From: Bacilli bacterium
Lineage (GTDB): Bacteria > Bacillota_I > Bacilli_A > RFN20 > CAG-449
Length of the DNA: 64,000 nt
Assembly (NCBI GenBank): GCA_900755065.1
Contig: CAAEFC010000006.1
Coordinates: 1 to 64,000 of the forward strand
Direction: 5' to 3'
Below, piece after piece: positions 1-8,483 of the stretch. Each line of letters begins with the position of its first letter. Position 1 is the stretch's first letter. A program made the translations under genes and the position numbers. The notes under the pieces are model-generated. The model saw only the letters and a program-made list of their open reading frames with translations, searched no databases and had not been told where the DNA came from.

Positions 1-1137
1 ACGCTCGGCAATCACGAGTTCGATTGGGGCGAAGAGCGGATCCGGAAGCACCGCGACTATCTGCCGGTGCCGATTCTCGCCGACAATATCCGGAACAGGG
101 ATGGCACGGTTCCGGACTGGTGCGAACCGTACAAACTGGTTTCCCGTAACGGCGTGAAGATCGGTATCATCGGGGCGATCGGCGACTGCTATTCTTCGAT
201 TTCCTCTTCCAAGGTCGAAAACCTGTACTTCCTGACCGGAGACAGTCTGACCGCGCAGATTCAAAAGGACTCGGAAGCGTTAAAAAAAGAGGGAGCCGAT
301 TTCATTATTTTATCGCTTCACGACGGGAACGGAAGCGAAGAAGACGGCGTTTCGTCTCTTTCGTATTACGATGTCGAACGACTCAGCGGAGGTTCTTACG
401 TCGATCTGGTTCTCGAAGGGCATTCCCATTCCCGTTACGCCTTTTTCGACCGGTACGGCGTAGGACACGTCCAGAATTACGGTAACGGCGGTTCTTTTTC
501 GGTCTCGACTCTGCAATGCACGTATGATTCGTCTGTCGGCGATTATCAAGTGACGATGGCAAAAACGGGAAGCATCGTCCAGTACGGGAGCGAAGAAATC
601 CGCGCCGCGAATGAGGACGAAACGATGAAAGCCGTCGATGCATGGTACGAAACGTATCGATACGGGAGCATTCAAAGCGAAATTCTCTCGGAAGCCGTTT
701 CGATGAACAGCGCGGAAATCTGCTCGCTGGTGGCTAAACTGTACTATGAGTACGGGCTGGCGCAAAAGACGGGCTATCCGCTGGCACTCGGGGGAGGATT
801 CCTGAGTTTACGGACGCCGTACTGTTTGGAGGGCGTCGTCACATACGGCGACGTTTACAATATTCTCCCGTTTGAAAACGATCTGGTTCTTTGTTCGATA
901 AGCGGAAAATACCTCAAAGAAAAATTCATTCACACGACGAATACGCGTTATTACGTGTATTATGACGATCTGGACGTGAATGCGATCGACGACGGGGAAA
1001 CGTATTACATTCTGACGGACACGTATACGAGCGATTATCAGCTGAATCATCTGAGCGTGGTAAAAAACTTTTCGCTCGTTCAGGAAAACTTCTACGCGCG
1101 CGATCTACTCGCGGAATATCTCAGAAAGACGGCATAA
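1..1137 (+). CDS. 5'-nucleotidase / metallophosphatase, 5' end missing
   Basis: The reading frame is open from the first base, so the gene begins upstream of the window; about 378 residues are present. It belongs to the bifunctional metallophosphatase/5'-nucleotidase family, which hydrolyses nucleotides or nucleotide sugars, usually outside the cell. Visible metal-binding motifs are GNHEFDWG at the very start and GHSHS near residue 140. The C-terminal substrate domain carries the family signature around GGGFLSLRTPY, followed by YGDVYNILPF. No C-terminal anchor is seen, and the N-terminal signal cannot be judged. It ends 14 bases before the acetyltransferase gene, which has its own AAGGAG site, so the two may be cotranscribed. 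Confidence 0.85.
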   Translation, partial: TLGNHEFDWGEERIRKHRDYLPVPILADNIRNRDGTVPDWCEPYKLVSRNGVKIGIIGAIGDCYSSISSSKVENLYFLTGDSLTAQIQKDSEALKKEGADFIILSLHDGNGSEEDGVSSLSYYDVERLSGGSYVDLVLEGHSHSRYAFFDRYGVGHVQNYGNGGSFSVSTLQCTYDSSVGDYQVTMAKTGSIVQYGSEEIRAANEDETMKAVDAWYETYRYGSIQSEILSEAVSMNSAEICSLVAKLYYEYGLAQKTGYPLALGGGFLSLRTPYCLEGVVTYGDVYNILPFENDLVLCSISGKYLKEKFIHTTNTRYYVYYDDLDVNAIDDGETYYILTDTYTSDYQLNHLSVVKNFSLVQENFYARDLLAEYLRKTA

Positions 1138-1151
1138 AAAGGAGAAAAAAG

Positions 1152-1772
1152 ATGAACGAAAAAGAAAAAATGATTCAGGGAAAACTGTACGATCCCAACG
1201 ATTCCGAACTGGTCGAGGAGCGAAGAAAAGCGCATGGATTGTGCAACCGGTACAATCGCCTCGACGAAACGGAAGCGGCGGAAAGGGAAGAAATCCTGAA
1301 TGCGCTTCTGCCCGAACGCGGCGAGAACGTGTTTCTGCAAGGGCCGATTTATTTCGATTACGGCGTTCATACGAAGATCGGAAAGAATTCCTATGCGAAT
1401 TTCAATCTGACCGTTCTGGACGTCTGTCCCGTCACGATCGGAGAAAACGTCTTCATCGGACCGAACGTATCCTTGCTCGCACCGAAACACCCCCTCTGCT
1501 TTCAGGATCGGGATCCGTATTTCGACGAGAAAAGGCAGGCGATGACCGATCGGGAATACGGCGCGCCGATTACGATCGGCGATCATGTCTGGATCGCGGG
1601 AAACGTCGTGATTCTCGGCGGCGTTACCATCGGAAGCGGGTCGGTGATCGGCGCCGGATCGGTGGTAAGCAAGGATATACCGGAAAACTGTCTGGCTTTC
1701 GGTAACCCTTGTCAGGTCCGAAGGAAAATCACCGAAAAAGACCGCATGGAATTTCACCCGGAATGCTTTTAG
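1152..1772 (+). CDS. Maltose/galactoside O-acetyltransferase family protein
   Basis: 206 residues, the usual length for Maa/LacA/NodL acetyltransferases, which move acetyl from acetyl-CoA to a sugar hydroxyl in the cytoplasm. The N-terminal Mac domain (KMIQGKLYDPNDSEL, residues 6-20) is followed by a left-handed beta-helix of hexapeptide repeats (IGENVFIGPNVSLLAP, ITIGDHVWIAGNVVILGG, TIGSGSVIGAGSVVSKDIP) and the C-terminal GNPCQVRR motif. The likely catalytic His is in the APKHPL segment. The ribosome site AAAAGGAGAAAAAAG precedes ATG. The stop overlaps the stop of the convergent Crp-like gene by a few bases, so there is no terminator between them. The acceptor sugar cannot be read from sequence. 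Confidence 0.88.
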   Translation: MNEKEKMIQGKLYDPNDSELVEERRKAHGLCNRYNRLDETEAAEREEILNALLPERGENVFLQGPIYFDYGVHTKIGKNSYANFNLTVLDVCPVTIGENVFIGPNVSLLAPKHPLCFQDRDPYFDEKRQAMTDREYGAPITIGDHVWIAGNVVILGGVTIGSGSVIGAGSVVSKDIPENCLAFGNPCQVRRKITEKDRMEFHPECF

Positions 1773-2353
1773 CGCTTGACGATCAGGCGCTTTTTTCTTT
1801 CGATTTCTCCCTTTTCGCTCAATCGGGCGATGACACGGGAAAGTGTTTCTCTCCGCAGGGAAAGCCGCTCAGCCAAATCGGAAAGCGAAGCGTATTCCGC
1901 CTGATTCCGGTGAATCTGCAAGTAATACAGAAACCGCTCTTCGGCATCGGCGATGGAAAGAAGTTTGATCTGTTCGTTCAGTTGTTTCGTCTGATCGGCG
2001 GTCAATTCCAGATAGGCTCGAAGAAAAGCCGGATTCCGTTCCAAGAGTCCGAGAAAATCTTCTTTCGACAGCAAGGCGAACGTGCAACGCGTTTTCGTCA
2101 GGATATTCCCCTGATAGACCGGCGACGAGGAGAAGAGCAGATTATTGCCGAAAAGATCGCCTTCTTTCAGGTTTTTGTAGAGGATTTCGTTGCCGCGGGA
2201 AGTATAGGAAACGATGACGGCTTCGCCTTTGAGAACGATGCCGACGGAAGTGCAGAGGGTATTCTCCCGGAAGAGAATCCGGTTTTCTTCGCATTCGGTC
2301 AGGTTCAGGTTCTTCTTTTCTTTTTCGTTCAGCGTGTCTGTCAGTTTTTTCAT
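1769..2353 (-). CDS. Crp/Fnr-family transcriptional regulator
   Basis: 194 residues: an N-terminal cyclic-nucleotide-type beta-barrel (about 20-115), a long dimer helix and a C-terminal winged HTH (about 150-190). The recognition helix reads RRETLSRV, matching the R-E-x-x-x-R pattern that in E. coli CRP contacts TGTGA half sites. The N-terminal half has only two Cys, so an FNR-type [4Fe-4S] sensor is unlikely. The ATG lies five bases from a perfect TGTGA-N6-TCACA palindrome (2358-2373), which should make the gene autoregulated. Divergent to the ABC importer genes. The effector ligand is unknown; in anaerobic Bacillota such proteins often sense redox or metabolites other than cAMP. Confidence 0.85.
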   Translation of the reverse strand: MKKLTDTLNEKEKKNLNLTECEENRILFRENTLCTSVGIVLKGEAVIVSYTSRGNEILYKNLKEGDLFGNNLLFSSSPVYQGNILTKTRCTFALLSKEDFLGLLERNPAFLRAYLELTADQTKQLNEQIKLLSIADAEERFLYYLQIHRNQAEYASLSDLAERLSLRRETLSRVIARLSEKGEIERKKRLIVKR

Positions 2354-2357
2354 AATT

Positions 2358-2400
2358 TGTGATCCGGATCACATCTTATCTTACCGCAATCGGATATAAT
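2358..2400 (+). promoter_or_regulatory. CRP-type operator with class II promoter
   Basis: TGTGATCCGGATCACA at 2358-2373 is a perfect 16-base palindrome and an exact TGTGA-N6-TCACA match. A TATAAT box follows at 2395-2400, with no good -35 box. If transcription starts near 2407, the operator centre (2365.5) is at about -41.5, the classic class II activator position. The same site sits immediately upstream of the regulator's own start codon on the other strand. Inference: activation of the rightward ABC genes and repression of the regulator gene. Confidence 0.7.
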
Positions 2401-2434
2401 AGGCAAGCAAATGAAAAATTTGAGCGGAGGTTGC

Positions 2435-3370
2435 ATGAAAAAAAGATATTTGAGTCTGGCGATGCTGTTGTTGGTATCCTGTTCGGGAACGAAGGCGAAA
2501 ACGTTGAAAATCGTCTGCCCGACGGGCGCGCCGGCGATCGCCTTTTATCGGGAGGCGACGAATTCCGACTTTGAAACGAATTCGGTTCCGTCCAACATCG
2601 TGGCGATGATGAACGACCGGTCGGACAAGGATCTGGTCGTCATCGATACGGTTTCCGGATTGAAAGCGATCGGAAACGGCGCGCCTTATCGGATCGCGGC
2701 GAACATCACGCTGGGAAATTTCTTCATCGCTTCGACGGGAAACGATGAAAACGGGACGATGGAGCCGGGAGACACGATCGTTCTGTTCGGGCAGAATCAG
2801 ACGCCGGATTATCTCTTCCACTATCTGTACGGCGCGGCGTACGACGAAACGATCGAATACGTGGGGAACGTTTCGGATGCGGCGGTCTGCCTGACTTCCG
2901 GAAAGAATCTGATCACTTCTTCGGAGGTGGATTACGTTTTTATCGCCCAGCCGGCTTTGTATTCGGCTTTGAACAATCCGAATGCCGCGACGTATTCCCG
3001 TGCGTCCGTTTCCGTCGATATTCAGAAGGCGTACCGTGAGAAAAGCGGTCAGACTTCTTTGATTCAGGCTTCGGTTTTCGTCCGAAACGACGCGGATCGT
3101 CCGACGGTGAATAAGTATCTGGACACCTTGAAAACGAATATTTCCGAAGCGATCGAAACGCCTTCGCTGGTTCGGGAAAGCCTGAACGCTCTTTCGGAAG
3201 AAGAAGCGCTGGCCCGGTACGGAATCAAGGCTTCGGTCGCGATCAGCGTACTCGAAGAGGGAAACGCGCTGGGTTTAGGCTACATCGAAGCGGCGGAAAA
3301 CAAGGCGGCGATCGACGCGTTCATTTCGCTTTTCGACATGGAAGCGACCGATGAAGAAGATTATTTCTAG
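2435..3370 (+). CDS. ABC transporter substrate-binding lipoprotein (SsuA/TauA/THI5-like)
   Basis: About 311 residues from the ATG at 2435, chosen because a GAGCGGAGG site lies just upstream and the predicted mRNA start near 2407 leaves almost no leader for the alternative ATG at 2411. The N-terminus is a lipoprotein signal (KKRYLSLAMLLLVSCSGT, lipobox LVSC), so the mature protein would be tethered outside the membrane. The body resembles periplasmic-binding proteins of the nitrate/sulfonate/taurine/thiamine-precursor type (start of mature domain KTLKIVCPTGAPAIAFYREA). The 3' end overlaps the permease gene by 20 bases. The substrate cannot be deduced. Its promoter carries a CRP-type activator site. 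Confidence 0.78.
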   Translation: MKKRYLSLAMLLLVSCSGTKAKTLKIVCPTGAPAIAFYREATNSDFETNSVPSNIVAMMNDRSDKDLVVIDTVSGLKAIGNGAPYRIAANITLGNFFIASTGNDENGTMEPGDTIVLFGQNQTPDYLFHYLYGAAYDETIEYVGNVSDAAVCLTSGKNLITSSEVDYVFIAQPALYSALNNPNAATYSRASVSVDIQKAYREKSGQTSLIQASVFVRNDADRPTVNKYLDTLKTNISEAIETPSLVRESLNALSEEEALARYGIKASVAISVLEEGNALGLGYIEAAENKAAIDAFISLFDMEATDEEDYF

Positions 3371-4121
3371 TCGAACCTTCGCTTACATCGTCGGACTGAC
3401 GCTGTTCTTCGTTCTGTGGGAACTCCTTTCGACGGGAATCGGCGAAAAGACGATGATTCTGCCTGATCCGATCGGCACGCTGAAAAAAACGGGCGAACTT
3501 CTTCAAGCGGAATACACGTACCGTTGTCTGGGAAACAGCCTGCTACGCCTGTGCGAAGGCTTTCTTCTCGCGGTTGTCGCGGCTTTGCTGCTAGGAATCC
3601 CGGCGGGGAATTGCCCTTTTTTCCGCAGAATGCTGACGCCGGCGATGACGATTCTCAAAGCGATTCCGACGGCGTGTTTCGTTTTTCTGTTCCTCGTGCT
3701 GATCGGGGCGAAAAACGCGCCTGTGCTTCTGGTGGTGCTGATCGCGTTGCCGATCCTTTACGAATCGGTCGTCGACGGCATCGTCCGCATCGACGGAAAC
3801 GTCGTCCGGGCGATGAAGATCGACAGCGGGAATTTTTGGAACAATCTCCTCAGAATCCAGATTCCCCTGATGCTTCCTTCCTTCGTCGTCGGCGTATCCG
3901 GCAGTTTCGCCCTGTCCTTCAAAATCGAAATCATGGCCGAAGTGCTGACCGGTTCGACTACCGGCGGCATCGGCTCAGCGATTCTGGGCGCGCAGAAGAA
4001 CGATCCCTCCGATCTGGTTCCGGTTTTCGCGTATTCGCTCATCGCGGTCGCGACGATTCTGATCATCACCGCCGTGTTCGAGGGGATCGAAAATCGTTTC
4101 AAAAAGAAAACTGTCCGATAA
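3351..4121 (+). CDS. ABC transporter permease (SsuC/TauC family)
   Basis: 256 residues with about six membrane segments, starting after a basic N-terminus (MKKIISSRTFAY). The cytoplasmic EAA loop, which docks the ATPase, corresponds to the region around RAMKIDSGNFWNNLLRIQIP (about 155-175). The gene overlaps the binding-protein gene, so translation is coupled. Sulfonate, nitrate and thiamine-precursor importers normally have a third gene for the ATPase, but the next gene is hydC, preceded by its own promoter. The ATPase must therefore be shared with another locus, or the system lost it. Confidence 0.85.
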   Translation: MKKIISSRTFAYIVGLTLFFVLWELLSTGIGEKTMILPDPIGTLKKTGELLQAEYTYRCLGNSLLRLCEGFLLAVVAALLLGIPAGNCPFFRRMLTPAMTILKAIPTACFVFLFLVLIGAKNAPVLLVVLIALPILYESVVDGIVRIDGNVVRAMKIDSGNFWNNLLRIQIPLMLPSFVVGVSGSFALSFKIEIMAEVLTGSTTGGIGSAILGAQKNDPSDLVPVFAYSLIAVATILIITAVFEGIENRFKKKTVR

Positions 4122-4154
4122 GCCGATCGGATTTTTCATTTTGTGGGAAGTTTG

Positions 4155-4203
4155 TTGTCAGACCTTCCGGATTATGATAGAATCATTTCGATAAACTTTT
4201 ATC
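4155..4203 (+). promoter_or_regulatory. Promoter of the hydrogenase operon with a dyad at the start site
   Basis: TTGTCA (4155-4160), 17-base spacer, TAGAAT (4178-4183) gives a good sigma-A-type promoter. Right at the expected transcription start is GATAAA-CT-TTTATC (4190-4203), a 6+6 inverted repeat that could be a repressor operator. It is not a convincing Rex or FNR consensus, so the regulator is unknown. Confidence 0.55.
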
Positions 4204-4227
4204 AATTGGATTGATTGGAGAAAAACG

Positions 4228-4692
4228 ATGAGAACAAACGAAGAAATGTTTCAGGAACTGGATGCGTTCATCGCTTCTTTGCATGATGACGAAAAAGAAC
4301 TGATTGCCATTCTGCATCGGGCGCAGGAGATTTTCGGCTATCTGCCGATGACGGTCCAGAGCCATATCGCCGGAAAACTGCACATCAACGTCGCGAAAGT
4401 CTACGGCGTGGTCTCGTTCTATTCTTTTTTCAGCATGGTGCCGAAAGGAGAATACGTGATCAGCATTTGTTTAGGAACCGCCTGTTTCGTGCGGGGGTCG
4501 GGAAAGATCCTCGAACGGGTGGAGGAACTGCTGAACATCAAAAACGGCGAAACGACGCCGGACGGGAAATTTACGATCACGACGTTACGGTGCGTCGGCG
4601 CCTGCGGTCTGGCGCCGGTGATGCAGATCAACGACAAGACCTACGGCAACATCACGCCGGAAGACGTCGAAGGCATACTGGCGACGTATTGA
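4228..4692 (+). CDS. hydC: NAD-linked [FeFe] hydrogenase gamma subunit, NuoE-like
   Basis: 154 residues, standard for the NuoE/HydC family of thioredoxin-fold [2Fe-2S] proteins. The four ligands are visible as C81 and C86 (CLGTAC) and C122 and C126 (CVGAC), followed by GLAPVM. In trimeric electron-bifurcating hydrogenases this subunit relays electrons between the flavin subunit and the H-cluster subunit in the cytoplasm. It is the first gene of a tight hydC-hydB-hydA operon; the gap to hydB is 12 bases with a GAGGAG ribosome site. Alternative names for the same family are HndA and NADH-quinone oxidoreductase 24 kDa subunit. Confidence 0.92.
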   Translation: MRTNEEMFQELDAFIASLHDDEKELIAILHRAQEIFGYLPMTVQSHIAGKLHINVAKVYGVVSFYSFFSMVPKGEYVISICLGTACFVRGSGKILERVEELLNIKNGETTPDGKFTITTLRCVGACGLAPVMQINDKTYGNITPEDVEGILATY

Positions 4693-4704
4693 GGAGCGGA
4701 CAAC

Positions 4705-6600
4705 ATGAAGATACAATCGAAACAGGATCTGTTTGATCTCTACGAAAACGTAAAAGACCTTCTGGAAATCCGGAAGAACGTGAACGATAATCCGGAAAAA
4801 TACCACATTTCCGTCTGCGGAGGAACGGGCTGTTCTTCCTCTTCTTCGCTGAAAATCGTCGAGGCGCTGAAACACTGGGCGAAAGAGTACAAAGTCGAAG
4901 ACAAGGTGGAAATTTCGATCACCGGTTGCTTCGGTTTCTGCGAGCGGGGACCGATCGTCAAAATCTTTCCCGACCACATCTTTTATACGAAAGTAACGAT
5001 CGACGAAGCCGAACGGATCATTCGTCGGCACATCTGCAACCACGACATCATTCACCATTTGCTCTATAAGAACGAAGCGGGCGAAAGGGTCTACAAGCAG
5101 GAAAATATCCGCTTTTACCAAAAACAGCAGCGCATCGCTTTGCGCAATTGCGGTCTGATCAATCCGGAAGTGATCGCGGAGACTTTTGCCGCGCGGGGTT
5201 ATCAGGCTCTGGCGAAAGCGCTGTTCGAGATGACGCCGGATCAGGTGATCGAAGAAGTGACGAAATCCGGCTTGCGCGGACGCGGAGGCGCCGGATTTCC
5301 GACCGGTTTGAAGTGGAAACTGGCGAAAGCCTCGCTGGGTAAGGAAAAGTACATCATCTGCAACGCCGACGAAGGCGATCCGGGCGCGTTCATGGACCGT
5401 TCCATTCTGGAAGGCGACCCGCATTCGGTTCTGGAATCGATGGCGATCGCCGGCTACGCGATCGGAGCGAACGAAGGAGAAATCTACATTCGCGCCGAAT
5501 ATCCCCTGGCGGTTCACCGTCTGAGGGTTGCGATTGAGCAAGCAACGGAAATGGGCGTTCTGGGCGATAACATCATGGGAAGCGGATTCTCGTTTCAAAT
5601 TCACATCAAATACGGCGCCGGCGCTTTTGTCTGCGGCGAAGAGACGGCTCTGATTCATTCGATCGAGGGAAAACGGGGCGAGCCTTCCTTGAAACCGCCT
5701 TATCCTGCGGTGAAAGGTCTTTACGGCAAGCCGACCAACGTCAACAACGTCGAAACGTGGGCGAACATTCCCTACATCATTCTGGAAGGCGGCGAAAACT
5801 TCGCGTCGATCGGAACGGAGAAATCGAAGGGAACCAAAGTTTTCGCTCTGGCGGGAAAAATCAACAACGTCGGTCTGGTCGAAGTGCCGATGGGAACGAC
5901 GTTACGGGAGATTATTTACGATATCGGCGGAGGCATCAAAAACGGAAGACAGTTCAAAGCGGTGCAGACCGGCGGACCTTCCGGAGGGTGTCTCAGCGAA
6001 AAAGATCTGGATACGCCGATCGATTACGACAATCTGGTCGCGAAAGGCTCGATGATGGGCAGCGGCGGCATGATCGTCCTCGACGAAGACGACTGCATGG
6101 TCAACATCGCCAAGTTCTATCTGGAATTCACGGTGGAAGAATCCTGCGGAAAATGCACGCCTTGCCGGGTCGGCAACAAGCGGATGTTGGAAATCCTCAA
6201 CCGGATCACGGAAGGCGAAGGCAAACTCGAAGATCTGGACGAACTGGAAAATCTGGCGAAAACCATTCAGGACAGTTCGCTCTGCGCTTTGGGGCAGTCT
6301 GCGCCGAATCCGGTTCTTTCCACGTTGAAAGGATTCCGCGACGAGTACATCGCGCACATCGTGGAAAAGCGTTGTCCGGCGGGAACCTGCAAGAAATTGC
6401 TGAATTATCGCATCGTCACGGAAAACTGTCTCGGTTGCGGCATGTGTTCGCGGAACTGTCCGGTCAACGCGATTTACAAAACGAACGAAACCGGAAAGAA
6501 TCCGCGTTTGAACGCCTATGCCATCGATACGGAAAAGTGCATCAAATGCGGCACCTGCATCGGCAAATGCCCGGCTAAGCCGAAGGCGATCGTCAAGTAA
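4705..6600 (+). CDS. hydB: NAD-linked [FeFe] hydrogenase beta subunit, NuoF-like flavoprotein
   Basis: 631 residues, the length expected for HydB/HndC. In order: an N-terminal thioredoxin-like [2Fe-2S] domain (SVCGGTGCSSSS and ITGCFGFCERGP); the NADH/FMN domain with GLRGRGGAGFPTGLKW near residue 190 and the NADEGDPGAFMDR motif; a SLBB-like linker; a [4Fe-4S] site CGKCTPC plus the later CALG cysteine; and two C-terminal ferredoxin clusters (CLGCGMCSRNCP, CIKCGTCIGKCP). This subunit oxidises or reduces NAD(H) and, in bifurcating enzymes, links NADH and ferredoxin to H2. The extra C-terminal ferredoxin domain favours the bifurcating type. Every cluster ligand I looked for is present. Confidence 0.93.
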   Translation: MKIQSKQDLFDLYENVKDLLEIRKNVNDNPEKYHISVCGGTGCSSSSSLKIVEALKHWAKEYKVEDKVEISITGCFGFCERGPIVKIFPDHIFYTKVTIDEAERIIRRHICNHDIIHHLLYKNEAGERVYKQENIRFYQKQQRIALRNCGLINPEVIAETFAARGYQALAKALFEMTPDQVIEEVTKSGLRGRGGAGFPTGLKWKLAKASLGKEKYIICNADEGDPGAFMDRSILEGDPHSVLESMAIAGYAIGANEGEIYIRAEYPLAVHRLRVAIEQATEMGVLGDNIMGSGFSFQIHIKYGAGAFVCGEETALIHSIEGKRGEPSLKPPYPAVKGLYGKPTNVNNVETWANIPYIILEGGENFASIGTEKSKGTKVFALAGKINNVGLVEVPMGTTLREIIYDIGGGIKNGRQFKAVQTGGPSGGCLSEKDLDTPIDYDNLVAKGSMMGSGGMIVLDEDDCMVNIAKFYLEFTVEESCGKCTPCRVGNKRMLEILNRITEGEGKLEDLDELENLAKTIQDSSLCALGQSAPNPVLSTLKGFRDEYIAHIVEKRCPAGTCKKLLNYRIVTENCLGCGMCSRNCPVNAIYKTNETGKNPRLNAYAIDTEKCIKCGTCIGKCPAKPKAIVK

Positions 6601-6611
6601 GGAGAAGCGAT

Positions 6612-8333
6612 ATGTTAGTACACATCAAAATCAATCATCTGGAATATCACGAGGATTCTTCTCTGACGATTCTCCAAGTGGCCAGAAAACACGGAATCCG
6701 CATACCGACGCTTTGCTATCTGAAAAAAGAAGAGATCGGATTTGAACATAAACCGGCTTCCTGCCGCGTTTGCATCGTCGAAATCAAGGGAAAGAAAAAT
6801 CTCGTTCCGGCCTGCGCGACCAACATCACCGACGGCATGGAAATCTTCACCAACAACGAACGCGTGCGGAAAGAACGGCGGACCATCGTTGAACTTCTGC
6901 TTTCCAATCACCCGAACGACTGCCTCGTCTGCGACAAGTGCGGTCAGTGTTCGTTGCAGGATTTAGCGGTCGAACTGGGTATCAAGAAAGTCGGATTCGC
7001 CGGACCGCTTTCGCAGGAAAATCATTGCATCGTCAACGGTTCCATCAAACGGAACGCCAGCAAGTGCGTGCTTTGCAACCGTTGCACGGCGATTTGCGAA
7101 AAAGTGCAATCGATTCAGGCGATTTCCGCCTCGAAACGGGGATTTGCCACCGTGATCAGCGAACCGTACGATTGCGTCAATTGCGGTCAGTGCGTGCAGG
7201 TTTGTCCGACCGGCGCCCTGATGCAGGTCGACGAAACCGAGCAAATCGAGAAAGCGCTGAACGATCCGGAGAAATTCGTCATCGTCAACACGGCTCCGGC
7301 GGTCAGAGTGTCTCTGGGCGAGGAATTCGGACTCAGACCGGGAACCAACGTGACGGGAAAAATGGTCACGGCATTACGCATGATCGGATTCGATCGCGTG
7401 TTCGACACCAATTTCGGTGCCGATCTGACGATCATGGAAGAGACGGCCGAATTGCTGGACCGGATCGCTTCCGGGGGAAAACTTCCGTTGATCACTTCCT
7501 GCTGTCCGGGTTGGATCAAGTTCATGGAAACGCAATTTCCGGATCTGATCGATCTGCCTTCTACCTGCCGGTCGCCGCAGGAAATGTTCGCGGCGATGGC
7601 AAAATCGTATTATGCGGAAAAAGAAGGAATCGATCCGTCGAAGATGGTCGTCGTCTCCCTGATGCCGTGCATCGCCAAGAAGATGGAAGCAAAGAGAGAA
7701 GAACTGAAAATCGACGGCAGACAGCAGACCGATTATTCGATGTCGGTCAAGGAATTCGCCGGTATGCTGAAACGATACGGAATCGACCTTTCGATTCTCG
7801 AAGAAGGGACTTTCGACGAGCCTCTGGGCGAATCGACCGGCGCGGCGGATATCTTCGGAAACACCGGCGGCGTCATGGAAGCCGTCGTCCGGAACGCTTC
7901 TTTAATCGCGACGAACGAATTCCCGAGAACGATCGAATTTCACGGCGTCTTCGGATTGCAGAATGCCAAAGAGGCTTATGTCCGTCTGGGCGAAAAGACC
8001 CTGCACCTCTTGGTCGTATCCGGTTTGGGCAATGCCCGGAAAGTGCTGGAAGAGATCCGTCAGGGGAAATCGCACTATGACGCGATCGAGATCATGGCCT
8101 GTCCGGGAGGTTGCATCAACGGCGGCGGTCAGCCGATCCACAAAGAACTGGAACAGGCCGAAGTCATCGCCTTGCGGAAAGAGGGATTAAGAGCCATCGA
8201 CCGGAACAAGTCGATCCGGATTTCTTCCGAAAACGAGAGTATCCGTCAGTTGTACCGCGATTATCTGGAAAAACCGAATTCCTCGCGTGCGCATCATCTG
8301 CTGCACACCTCGTACAAGAGCGAGAGGGAATAA
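6612..8333 (+). CDS. hydA: [FeFe] hydrogenase catalytic subunit
   Basis: 573 residues, of the large ferredoxin-rich class (M3-like). Order of domains: N-terminal plant-type [2Fe-2S] region (CRVC and PAC, about 50-75); the His-Cys cluster HPNDCLVCDKCGQC; two [4Fe-4S] ferredoxin clusters (CVLCNRCTAIC, CVNCGQCVQVCP); then the H-cluster domain with L1 TSCCPGW, L2 MPCIAKK and L3 MACPGGCINGGG, all intact. The C-terminus contains the small-subunit-like region ending in YRDYLEKPNSSRAHHLLHT. It reduces protons to H2 (or the reverse) using electrons from HydB/HydC. Maturases HydE, HydF and HydG are not in this window and must be elsewhere. A terminator follows directly. Confidence 0.95.
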   Translation: MLVHIKINHLEYHEDSSLTILQVARKHGIRIPTLCYLKKEEIGFEHKPASCRVCIVEIKGKKNLVPACATNITDGMEIFTNNERVRKERRTIVELLLSNHPNDCLVCDKCGQCSLQDLAVELGIKKVGFAGPLSQENHCIVNGSIKRNASKCVLCNRCTAICEKVQSIQAISASKRGFATVISEPYDCVNCGQCVQVCPTGALMQVDETEQIEKALNDPEKFVIVNTAPAVRVSLGEEFGLRPGTNVTGKMVTALRMIGFDRVFDTNFGADLTIMEETAELLDRIASGGKLPLITSCCPGWIKFMETQFPDLIDLPSTCRSPQEMFAAMAKSYYAEKEGIDPSKMVVVSLMPCIAKKMEAKREELKIDGRQQTDYSMSVKEFAGMLKRYGIDLSILEEGTFDEPLGESTGAADIFGNTGGVMEAVVRNASLIATNEFPRTIEFHGVFGLQNAKEAYVRLGEKTLHLLVVSGLGNARKVLEEIRQGKSHYDAIEIMACPGGCINGGGQPIHKELEQAEVIALRKEGLRAIDRNKSIRISSENESIRQLYRDYLEKPNSSRAHHLLHTSYKSERE

Positions 8334-8337
8334 CTTC

Positions 8338-8364
8338 AAAGCGGCCGCTACGGCGGTCGTTTTT
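8338..8364 (+). terminator. Terminator of the hydrogenase operon
   Basis: GCGGCCGC, tetraloop TACG, GCGGTCGT, then TTTT. The eight-pair stem (two G-U pairs) is closed by C-G around the very stable UACG loop, and flanking A and T bases extend it. Confidence 0.75.
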
Positions 8365-8412
8365 CGACAGTCGGGGAAATCGGATCGAAAAAAGTTCGGC
8401 TTCGTCGTCTCT

Positions 8413-8454
8413 TTGCAAGAAGTTCTTGCAAGGGAAAAGAAAGAGAAGTACACT
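8413..8454 (+). promoter_or_regulatory. mscS promoter overlapping a 19-base palindrome
   Basis: TTGCAA (8426-8431), 17-base spacer, TACACT (8449-8454). The -35 box is the right half of TTGCAAGAA-G-TTCTTGCAA (8413-8431), a perfect 9+1+9 palindrome. Its overlap with the -35 box suggests a repressor operator. Confidence 0.55.
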
Positions 8455-8483
8455 GGAAAAAGTGTGAAAGGAAAAGAAAAAAT

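Noticed and set aside
4190..4203. Rex or FNR box at the hydrogenase promoter
   Set aside because: The dyad GATAAA/TTTATC matches neither TTGTGA-N6-TCACAA nor TTGAT-N4-ATCAA well enough to name a regulator.
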